NCBI GenBank assembly: GCA_964057225.1
Contig: OZ059898.1
Location: 5,270,001 to 5,334,000, forward strand
Direction of reading: 5' to 3'
Length of the DNA stretch: 64,000 nucleotides
DNA from: Auanema rhodensis
Taxonomy: Eukaryota; Nematoda; Chromadorea; Rhabditida; Rhabditidae
Shown: positions 55,918 to 64,000 of the stretch, one piece after another
Numbering within the stretch: the stretch's first letter is position 1
Layout: each line of letters opens with the position of its first letter
Position numbers and translations under genes: made by a program
Notes under the pieces: model-generated
What the model saw: the letters and a program-made list of their open reading frames with translations, nothing else
Database searches by the model: none
What the model was told of the DNA's origin: nothing

Positions 55918-56481
55918 TTATTCAATTTTGCCTGTGACTGAAGATATCGCATTCAAAATCTCTTTCTTTTGGACTGTAAAATAACTATGTTATCTCTACT
56001 TATATTAGAGCCTATTACCTCCAGTTGTTGCCTCGGCGTACATACTGTATAACTCTATTCTTCGATGTTTGGCTAAAAATTTCTCGCAAGCTCTGACACT
56101 TCGACCTCAAAAATCAACAGAAATGTGAATCAAATTCATTAACTCACCAATAAATAATGTTTGTAGAACTAATGGAGTTTTATCAACAGTTGTAATAAAG
56201 GGTAATGTTGTAGCAAGATATTTTTGACTACTTGTTTCAATTTTTATCAAGCAAATATCGCCATCTAATACCTTTATCTGAATTGTTTTTTTAATTTCAA
56301 AATTAAAAAATTGAATACTAACTATTATACTATTCTTCACTGCTGAAAATCCTAAATCTCCGTGAATATCAAGAATGCTTTTAACTATTGTAGTGAAAAA
56401 TGTGCTTCCATTGAATTTTACAGCCCCATTGTTATTTGGAATTATTTCTATGAGATAATAACGGGCTTTCTGCTTAACCAT
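55918..56481 (-). CDS. Ribonuclease P/MRP subunit POP5
   Basis: MVKQKARYYLIEIIPNNNGA is the typical Pop5 opening (MV..K.RY.L.E). It continues VKFNGSTFFTTIVKSILDIH, GDLGFSAVKNSIIVKVLDGD, ICLIKIETSSQKYLATTLPF, TLFIGRSVRACEKFLAKHRR, and ends QKKEILNAISSVTGKIE. The ALPFIT..(hydrophobic) then G..R.C.KFL block is the family signature. POP5 is a protein subunit of nuclear RNase P and RNase MRP, which process tRNA 5' ends and rRNA. The last exon (QKKEILNA) was included because the join keeps frame and gives a polar tail; reading through instead would stop after GGNRL. It lies 126 bases downstream of NARS2 and 245 upstream of the ACBD5-like gene, all on the same strand. Confidence 0.88.
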
Positions 56482-56607
56482 CTTCAAGTAAAATACATAC
56501 TTACGAAACAATCGGAAATCAAGTAATAAGCGATGAAAACAGGTCTATGAACAACTTTTAAATTGATTCAAAAAGATTTAATCCTAACAAATATAAAACT
56601 TTAAAAT

Positions 56608-58436
56608 TCAACATTGACAATGTTTATACCATCTTGGGAATGGTATAGCATCTTTGATGTTCGTGATGCCAAGTAGTACCTGCAACAATCGTTCAAATCC
56701 TACACCAAATCCACTTGAAATAGGTTTTCCTCTTCTACGAAGATCCAAATACCTAAAGATGCATGATTATGAACAAAAATATACAAGATTGTAGTATACC
56801 AATCAATGTCTACTCCCCGAGCTTTTAATTCTTCGTAACATGGTTCGCGAACTGATCCTCCAGCTAATTCGCCAACTAAAGGACATAATAGATCAAAAGA
56901 CTCTGTCTGAATTATTAGCTTTCAAGGGGATATAAATATATAATCATACAACAGTTCCATCACTTGATCGTTTCATATATAAGGGTTTTTGGCTAATTGG
57001 AAAATGGGTAACAAAAATTGGCGATTTAAAATGCTCAACCTAAAAAATATACTCTTTTACTTTCCATTTATTATATACTCACCAAAAATAACTCATTCCT
57101 TTTACTTAAACCATTACCATCTCTCTCTTGTTTATTTTCAGCCAAAATATTTATAGCATCGTTGTATGTAATTCTGGGATATCTTTCCGTTTTTGCAATA
57201 GAGCTGAGAATTTGGTCATGATTCTGAAAATAAAAAAAATACCATTTAACATATTGGATATGAATTACACTTGCGGTAAATGAAGACATTGCTTTATGAT
57301 CTTTCATAAATTCTCCGTTTTCGATCACGATCGATGCACAATGCTTCACATAATCTTCTACAACATCACAAATCTCGCTTAAATTCTGAAATATGTTAGA
57401 TAAATAAGAATAAGTCTCAGAACACATACATCACAAAACGCCTGCTCAACCTCAAGCATACGGAACTCTGATAAGTGACTACTACTTTGTTGTTTTTCTG
57501 CACGAAGTCCACTATTTAATGTATAAACCCTACTAACCCCACTGAAAGTTGATATAAAGACCAAAATAATTTCAGAAACTATAAACCTGCATATTGCTTC
57601 TAAATGCAATTGTCCACTCACACTGAGAAAAACTTCCTTTTTCCCAAAAAAATTTTTATCAGCTGATGAGCCCGCCTAAGAAAATTTGTTATCAGAATAA
57701 TTTGCTTAAATAAATAAATACTATAACAGAGAAAGTTTCACCAGCTCCTTCACAATCGTTCGCGGTGAATACAGGGGTGTCGACGTGGAAGAAATCGCGA
57801 TTCTAAGCATTAGATGTAGGCAAGCATTGTATGATAAACACATAAACAAACCGAAAAAAACTTGTGTGTTTCCATAAAAAATCTTGACTTAAGTCTAATA
57901 ACAGCAGAAAATTCATTTGATCTTGCTCTTAGGTGTAAATTCGTTCGCAACTTATCAGTAGATAATGAAGAATACCTAGGCTATTTTGAAAAATCAAAAA
58001 AAAATTAATAAATACTTACATCCTTATCAATACTTATTACTTTACAAGACTGGGCTAATAATTCTCTACTCTGTTTCGATCCAGAACTTTCAGACCATGT
58101 CCCTGTAATTTCAAGAGCTGATCCCATTGGTACTATAAATTAAAACTAAATTAACATGAATTTTAAAAAATATATACCAGAAGAGCACAGATGCTTAGGT
58201 ATAACAACCTGAACAGTATCTACGGATAGCCCATCATTTAAATGAACAAAATTGAATTGACTAGTTTTCTGAGTTTTAGTTACCCAACCCTAAACTTCAG
58301 TTTCACTTGCTTCGAGCATTAGATGAGAGACAAAGCAGCTTACATTAACAGTGATTCTAGAGAGACTTTGATTTTCCTTTACCAGAAACCTAATAGGTCT
58401 CGCTGATGCACTTATTGAACGAACAATATTCAACAT
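56608..58436 (-). CDS. Mitochondrial asparaginyl-tRNA synthetase (NARS2)
   Basis: Starts [20 protein letters not shown], a basic amphipathic N-terminus fit for mitochondrial targeting. It is followed by the OB-fold anticodon-binding domain ([39 protein letters not shown]) and the class II catalytic domain: motif 1 region [19 protein letters not shown], then [36 protein letters not shown], motif 2 [17 protein letters not shown], and motif 3 [15 protein letters not shown], with the end [20 protein letters not shown] and the compact size match the Asn/Asp class IIb branch, and the organellar signal favours NARS2, which charges mitochondrial tRNA-Asn. About ten exons; all joins are in frame. It sits second in a run of four - strand genes. 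Confidence 0.92.
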
Positions 58437-58561
58437 TATTAAAAAATATGTATAAAAATTTATATAAATTTCAATTTTAATATTTATGAACACTACAAAT
58501 TCAAAATTAGCAATAGGGCAACATTCAATCCACCGAATTATAATTTTCAAATATGTTGTGG

Positions 58562-58957
58562 TCATTTGAAAATGAGGATAATTATTAAAAATAGAGTTAT
58601 GAGTCCGAGCCAAAGGTAAAACAGAACTGTTCCCAACTAAACAAATGTTTTAACACATTTATGAAAAAATAATACATACTTTAACTTTCCTCTTAAAACA
58701 ATTTAAAACAGAGTTCTCTTCCTTTTTCACATCATTACTAGCTGAACATCTTTCGTTAAGGTAAGACCTATGATATATAATAAGACAGACTAACCATTTA
58801 CATTTTTTTGGTTAGAAATAGAATAAGAGTGAGGATAGCTGTTTCTATGCTCATCGTAATAATTTTTATTGCTTGAACATGAAAGTGGTGGAGCAGTAGG
58901 AGTAGGAGTCAGTCCTTCTACGTTCAAAAAGACAGGGTCTTTGTACTGATTTGTCAT
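58562..58957 (-). CDS. Small single-pass membrane protein, apparently with a frame break
   Basis: Exon 1 reads MTNQYKDPVFLNVEGLTPTP, a Pro/Thr segment, and YYDEHRNSYPHSYSISNQKN. Exon 2 reads SYLNERCSASNDVKKEENSV, then LNCFKRKVK. Exon 3 is a single hydrophobic helix, LGTVLFYLWLGLITLFLIII, ending LIFK with a stop. So the protein is a cytosolic tail, a basic Cys-containing juxtamembrane stretch and a C-terminal helix. Exon 1 does not meet exon 2 in frame: the reading frames differ by one base, and a run of seven A (58802-58808 on the + strand as T) ends exon 1. An assembly indel in the run is the simplest explanation; an unusual short intron (34 bases) or a decayed gene are alternatives. It is first in a - strand cluster, 125 bases before NARS2. 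No family recognised. Confidence 0.5.
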
Positions 58958-58988
58958 ATTTGATTAGAATGAATTTTAAAATGGAAAT

Positions 58989-59343
58989 GAACCAAGTCTA
59001 GGTGACAATATAGATAATTTTTTGACAATTGCTTTTATAGTTTGTAAAATATCTGATAAGTGGTATTACAAATAAATTGATAAATTGTTATGTAAGCAGG
59101 AAGTTTTGAACCAAGTCTAGGTGACAATATAGATAATTTTTTGACAATTGTTCTTATAGTTTGTAAAATATCTGATAAGTGGTATTACAACTTAATTGAT
59201 AAATTGTTATGTAAGCAGGAAGTTTTGAACCAAGTCTAGGTGACAATATAGATAATTTTTTGACAATTGTTCTTATAGTTTGTAAAATATCTGATAAGTG
59301 GTATTACAACTTAATTGATAAATTGTTATGTAAGCAGGAAGTT
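58989..59343. repeat. Three tandem copies of a 119-bp unit
   Basis: Copies begin at 58989, 59108 and 59227, each opening GAACCAAGTCTAGGTGACAA and closing with TTATGTAAGCAGGAAGTT. Copies 2 and 3 are almost identical; copy 1 differs at a few places (CAATTGCTTTTATAG instead of CAATTGTTCTTATAG, and CAAATAAATTG instead of CAACTTAATTG). The period is exactly 119 bases. It ends 32 bases before the ATG of the small membrane protein gene, so it is in the putative promoter of that - strand cluster. Confidence 0.95.
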
Positions 59344-59696
59344 AAGAGCAAGTCATTGCTCATGGTTTTTTTTAAATAAGGCTTTAAAACATTATTTGCA
59401 AAATATAATATTTTTCAAAAGATCCTTTGTTTCTTTTAATTATTTATTCCTTTTGTGGTGTAATATTTTTACTTACGTTTTATAATTAATAATTATTGAA
59501 AGCAAGTTGTAAAACTGTTCAACAGATGATGGATCTAAAGTTCGTGTTTGTTTAACATAACGTAATTCAAAGTATTTATTATTAAAATATATAATATTTC
59601 AAATGTATTGCATAACAAACTCATATTGCATATGTACATCCCATGATATTGTATCAGTGTTATGGTCTAATTTTTTTCGTGAGAACCTAAACGACC
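59344..59696. other. Short AT-rich spacer
   Basis: Between the 119-bp repeats and the 3' end of the secreted Gly/Cys-rich protein gene on the same strand. No ORF of note. Confidence 0.6.
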
Positions 59697-61001
59697 TTAT
59701 GATGTTATAAGAAAATTAAATACACCGTTACCTTCTTTATCAATTCTTTCTAAATCTTCTAAGTCTAAGTCATCAAGAGGATCTTTCTTATTAATCAAAT
59801 GAGCTTCGCCTGATTTGCCTCCTTCAGTCTCTTCACTAGATGTAGATTCATCGCTGTATTCTTCACTGTCCTCATATGATTCACCACAATCTGAATCAAC
59901 AAAGTAAAAAAATATATGAACAAATAACAAATATTTCATATATACCTTTGCAACCTCCTCCACATCCATTGTTATTTCCGCATCCTATGTTATATAAATT
60001 TTATTGTGTTCCTTAAAAAATATATTTTACCTCCAGAAGATTCTCCACATCCACCGCTACCTCCACCACAACCTTGACCACATCCATAGCTTCCTGAACA
60101 ACCGTTTCCAGATTGATAAATGTTGTAAGGATCTGAATAAATATTAAATAACATTTTAGTTCACATTTGAATCACCTTTGTAATTAAGTGGAGCAGGATA
60201 ATAGTATTGTACAGATTGGTATTGCTTTGGATAAGCATACTGGAATCCAGGACGAATCAAATAACGATGAGGCAGACGGTCCCATGGATAATGTTGGAAG
60301 AAATATCCTTGACGTAGGGGAACTCCTTGAGCCTAGAATTAAAAATTATGATTCATAAATTCACGTATTAAATCTAACCACACTATTTTGCTTAGCAACT
60401 TTCTGTGGAATAGGGGATAATGTTGGAATAGCAGCAACTAAATACAAAAAAAATTAAGACAAAACATGATTTCAAAAATTATTTTATAAAAATTGACATA
60501 CCGTTTGACTTTGCGGATGAAGACTTTGAAGATGAAGATTCTCCATAGGATGTCTCCTCTTTATCCAACGAAGGAATATTATATTCCTGTGGAATGGGCT
60601 TATAAGTAACTTGCTTCAAATTATGATTTGCTTTAGCGCCTATAGATTATTGATGTAGAATTTAACTGTATTATATATATATATATATATATACCTTTTC
60701 CATTAGCTAAGGCTTCATTATCAAAATCATCGTAATCATCCACTTCATCTTGCACAACACCATGTGCTCTTACCTTTAATATCAAAATGACAGGAAAAAT
60801 AAGCATAACAACTCACTCGAATTTTCCTCCCAGGAATTATGGGACTATGTTTTAACAGATCTATATCACTAATTCCTACAAAGTAATTTTAAAAGTTTAT
60901 AAATGAAAAAAGACATCTAAAGAGTTACCTAAACTTTTGGCATACGGAGCATTCTGAGCATGTATAAGCGGAACTATCACCAATAAGATTATGTTAAGCA
61001 T
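59697..61001 (-). CDS. Secreted Gly/Cys-rich protein with acidic tail
   Basis: Begins with a clear signal peptide, MLNIILLVIVPLIHAQNAPY. It continues with a basic/acidic region (VRAHGVVQDEVDDYDDFDNE), a Ser-rich patch (TSYGESSSSKSSSAKS), an aromatic-rich segment (GYFFQHYPWDRLPHRYLIRP, YAYPKQYQSVQYYYPAP), then Gly/Cys clusters (GCSGSYGCGQGCGGGSGGCG; GGCGNNNGCGGGC), and an acidic Ser/Glu tail (YEDSEEYSDESTSSEETEGG) ending FNFLITS. At least eight exons with short introns. There is no recognised domain; composition suggests an extracellular structural or cuticle/eggshell-type protein, but this is only a guess. It is probably lineage-specific. Exon borders often fall between Gly and Cys codons. 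Confidence 0.75.
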
Positions 61002-61792
61002 GGCGATTCTGGATCACAGGTGGCAAATGAGACAGCGTCAACGACTTTTACGTGAGGCTGTTTTCGATTAAATGATACAAGGATTGCGCAATAGGCGGCT
61101 TATCTTCGTTTCCAACAACGGGTTCTCGTTCAGGCTTCAGCTAAAGACAAAGGTAAATCTTGATGTGGACCGGATTGCCTTTTGTCATTTCCATTTCAAT
61201 TCGATTTCCTAAGTGGAACGGTCAAGTATCCACTTGTTTCTGGCAGTTCCGTCTATTTTCGGCATAACACGCAGCTGATTGATGACCAAGCATTACCTGG
61301 ATTTTTTTTGTACGCCGTAGGCATCGCGTGAACATGATTTGTCACAATTCAATAGGTAGCAAAACCATGGAATTGGTATATATATATATCAAGTTTTTTG
61401 CAAACTGACTTGAATGTTATCTCAACTGAATTGATAAGTACAATATACTCCACCAAAAATAACAATATCTTACAAACAAAAGCATCATTATTTCTCAGTT
61501 CTTGGTGCTATCATTAGCAGCTTCTTAATATTCTCTATGAAACAATCATCGAGTAGAATGTCATAGAAGTTCTGGATCACTTTGAGGCTTCTTGCTGATT
61601 ATTAACCAGTTTTGGTTATGTTTTTCGAAATTCAAGCATTTTCAGTTTTGGTGCCGAGAAGAAAGAGATACTAATCACAACAATCTTGATTCTATGAATG
61701 AAAAAAATCTAATAACAGAAAATTATCTTTATGGAGCACAAAATGTAAAAGACATATGACCGAGAAGATAATTGTGATTACTCTAAGTTGTT
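61002..61792. other. Intergenic region, higher GC at its left part
   Basis: Immediately upstream of the secreted protein (61002-61340) the DNA is less AT-rich and is probably its 5' UTR and promoter. The remainder is AT-rich 3' flank of the saposin-like gene. No ORF supported. Confidence 0.5.
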
Positions 61793-62204
61793 CTACTTAG
61801 AGGCATCACAATTCAAAAGCTTCTGACAGATTTCTGATGGTGGTGTACCAGATCTTGCTAGTTGAATAATTTGCTTAGCATGATGAGAAATGAAGTTGTC
61901 ACAGATTGGTTCCATAAGTCCCATCCGATTGCACCGTCTGTATTAGAAATAAAGACTAATTTTAATAATTCTCAAAATCTCTAAGCTGACCTGAACATAG
62001 CTTGAATCACTCCGGTAGGTGTAACTTCTGTTTCAAAAGCATCTGTTACAGTATCGCAGAACATACAGGACATAAAGTTGTTAGTAGTCTGAGTAGCACA
62101 AGAACTGAGCTCTAAGAATAAAAAAAATATTGTTGAAAATACAGTTTAAGTATACCTGCTCCAATAACAACAAGAGCTAAAATTGTGAACAAGACTTGAT
62201 TCAT
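61793..62204 (-). CDS. Small secreted saposin-like protein
   Basis: Three exons encode a signal peptide (MNQVLFTILALVVIGAG) and one saposin B-type domain: SSCATQTTNNFMSCMFCDTV, TDAFETEVTPTGVIQAMFRR, CNRMGLMEPICDNFISHHAK, QIIQLARSGTPPSEICQKLL, NCDASK. The CxxC start (CMFC), and later Cys at CNR, ICD, ICQ and NCD with saposin-like spacing, indicate the usual three disulfides plus an extra Cys near the N-terminus. Nematode saposin-like proteins bind lipids and many are antibacterial pore formers of the gut or secretion; that is a family statement only. A longer frame from an ATG at 62345 exists but would bury the signal peptide, and TTATATAA about 45 bases upstream of 62204 supports the shorter start. 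Confidence 0.8.
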
Positions 62205-63005
62205 ATTGGTAATGTTTGAAATAAGAAATGACTCGTCTTTCGCGGCATTATATAAAAGCTGACCTCCTAGCTTCTCAAATTCCCTCATCGACTTCCTCGA
62301 ATGAATAATAAAGCAACACTTCCGATTAGGTTCCTTTTGCGTCATCCTCTAGCAAAGAAATAATACCTTATTGTCATTTCCTTACATTAACATGACTTAT
62401 AAAACAAAAACCTATGAACCACAATTAGAAACCTATGAACCACTCCTTCGCGCTTGGATTAATAATCAGTTGGAATAGAAGTCAGTACTAAGTTTGACTA
62501 TTCAAATTCCTCGAGATAGTAAGGAGAACTATTCCAGTCTACTCTTATGAAAAATAGTATTCTCAGTGTATAGTTCTGTATTAAGTCCTAAGAGGGTTTT
62601 TTCATTTTCTATATTTAACAATATTCTCTATACATAACCAAGTTGAAAAACCGGAAATTTAGTTCAGTAATATTGTAGGCGTGGAACACGATCCTTGTCA
62701 TCCTCAACGTTTTTAATATTTACTATATCATGGTTCTGAATTTGCAATTTCAGAAGCTGGATCATCATGACGTATACAGGAAATGTGGTTCAATAATCTC
62801 TGAACAATGCCTTTAAAAATTGACATACGTGAATATATTTTTATTCCAACGCCAGATTTCAAAAAAAGGACGTTTATATTTATTTAAGAAGGAATCAGGA
62901 TTATGTACTATCAAACGTCTTCTAATGTTTCATTTTGAAATAAAATTATGGAATGATTGCAGAAGCATCTAACGAATATGGAAAACATATACTTATGAAG
63001 TTCAC
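62205..63005. other. Divergent intergenic region
   Basis: Between the saposin-like gene (-) and the EXTL3-like gene (+). AT-rich with no coding signal; should contain both promoters. Confidence 0.6.
62245..62253 (-). promoter_or_regulatory. TATA-like element before the saposin-like gene
   Basis: TTATATAA lies about 45 bases upstream of the ATG at 62204 on the - strand, in slightly GC-richer DNA (GCGGCATTATATAAAAGC on the + strand). Position suits a TATA box with a very short 5' UTR. In such AT-rich DNA this could be chance. Confidence 0.3.
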
Positions 63006-63970
63006 ATGATGTCTAACTCAAAATATGATTCGCTGCGAATTAAATTGCCTCAAGCATCGAAATCTAGTAATTGGCTCTTGAATGACAAGTAAGAAAAGAA
63101 CTCTTTAAAAATTATGACAACGATTCAGGCTATCATCTGTTTTAAGTAAAAAGTCCATATTTGTAATCTTTCTATTTTTCGCATACTCATTTCTTTTGCT
63201 TTATGTTAGCGGGAGTTATGCCTTAGAATGCGGAACTCGTTATCCTCGTTCAGGAAAGGTATCTTACAAGTAAGACTATTAGATATTAAAAATAGCTTAT
63301 TACATTGAATGCACTCAGATACATGAATGATTATGATTCTGATTGTAATGGACATTCGTTCCAATCAAGAATTATAGAACAAAAGAGGTAGACAAATACT
63401 TTACGTCTCCACACGATAATATACTTTTTAGGATATTAGCATCTGTTCGACGAGAATTACTAGATTCATCGAAGAAGTTAGAAGAAGTAAATCAAATTAT
63501 TGATGATCTGAATAGGAAAATTCCTGAGAAACGTTAGCTCACACCTATTTTTGAAAACTATGAATTTTATAGAGCAAGAATTGGACCTGTTGCATGAAGC
63601 AAAAGAGAGCGCTCAAAGAGCACTTCAAGATCTTAAAGATCGAAGAAATGTTAGGGTTTTTTTACCACATACCCCACTCTACAATAAACTGTTTGTTTCT
63701 GTATTATTCATGAGCTTCTAATTTTCTAAAGTATTATAGACAAGAAGAAGCTTCTTATTTAAAAAGCACTACTCCAAAAGAATCTGATCTTTTCGACTTT
63801 AGGTTTATGCTTCCGTGTATGCTATATTGAGATTATATATTTTCAGCCGTTGTTCCATTACTTCATTCCTTCCGATATATATTGAAAATCAGCTTGGAGA
63901 TTCTTCATTCCAGAAAGAATTGGAAACATATGGAAATATTGTTAAAAATAGGGTACAAGCATGTATCACT
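63006..63970 (+). CDS. rib-2: EXTL3/rib-2-type exostosin glycosyltransferase, N-terminal part (runs off the window)
   Basis: The visible exons give a type II membrane protein: MMSNSKYDSLRIKLPQASKS, a short cytosolic part, one signal-anchor helix (SIFVIFLFFAYSFLLLYVSG), then YALECGTRYPRSGKVSYK, DYDSDCNGHSFQSRIIEQKR, a stem with coiled coil (ILASVRRELLDSSKKLEEVN; LDLLHEAKESAQRALQDL), and the start of the catalytic part: DLFDFSRCSITSFLPIYIEN. The SRC.(I/L)TS..P(I/V)Y motif follows a long coiled coil only in EXTL3/RIB-2 among exostosins. That Golgi enzyme starts and elongates heparan-sulfate chains. The last exon ends at a GTAAGT donor at 63971, so the bulk of the protein lies beyond the window. 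ATG 63006 is the first in frame after an upstream stop. Confidence 0.85.
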
Positions 63971-64000
63971 GTAAGTCTTGGTATTGGAAAAAAAAAGTTT

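Noticed and set aside
62205-62345. Extended N-terminus of the saposin-like protein from the ATG at 62345
   Set aside because: It would place about 47 polar residues ahead of a clear signal peptide; a TATA-like element lies inside this stretch.

Overview
The window is AT-rich animal DNA and most probably comes from a nematode. Three things point there: (1) many very short introns (about 43-60 bases) ending in TTTCAG or TTTTAG; (2) several genes with an acceptor-like TTTTTCAG or TTTTAG only 0-15 bases before the start ATG, and same-strand genes about 100-250 bases apart, as expected for spliced-leader trans-splicing and operons; (3) a caudal-type homeodomain that reads like nematode PAL-1 and ends a few residues before the stop. 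Low-complexity AT, poly-T and CT/AG tracts fill the long intergenic stretches. The species is not resolvable from the sequence.

Layout: 1-847 (+), 3' end of an unidentified helical protein. 4334-10199 (-), a TRPC-type cation channel. 10200-16313, mostly empty, with two orphan exon-like ORFs. 16314-17409 (-), TMX2. 17772-18523 and 18650-20660 (+), PRKRIP1 and ABHD16A, 126 bases apart. 21493-23319 (-), a CDK5 activator of the p35 type. 23728-34822, an 11 kb stretch without recognisable genes and with many simple repeats. 34823-about 39139 (-), a caudal/PAL-1 homeobox gene. 42381-43166 (-), ARL6/BBS3. 43617-43796 (-), a possible very small gene. 47260-48335 (+), a four-helix membrane protein. 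48851-49661 and 49815-50162 (+), TM2D1 and TIMM10. 51230-54294 (+), another four-helix membrane protein. 54482-58957 (-), a tight cluster of ACBD5-like, POP5, mitochondrial NARS2 and a small single-pass membrane protein. Then 119-bp tandem repeats (58989-59343), a secreted Gly/Cys-rich protein (59697-61001, -), a saposin-like protein (61793-62204, -), and the start of an EXTL3/rib-2 heparan-sulfate glycosyltransferase (63006 to window end, +).

The gene content is mostly conserved housekeeping and neuronal or developmental genes; only the small secreted and membrane proteins look lineage-specific. The candidate operons combine functions with no shared pathway (splicing factor plus lipid hydrolase; tRNA charging plus RNase P plus acyl-CoA binding), as is usual for nematode operons. 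Exon structures were assembled by hand from reading frames and splice signals, so individual boundaries are approximate. I found no prokaryotic-style system, transposase, CRISPR array, tRNA or rRNA.
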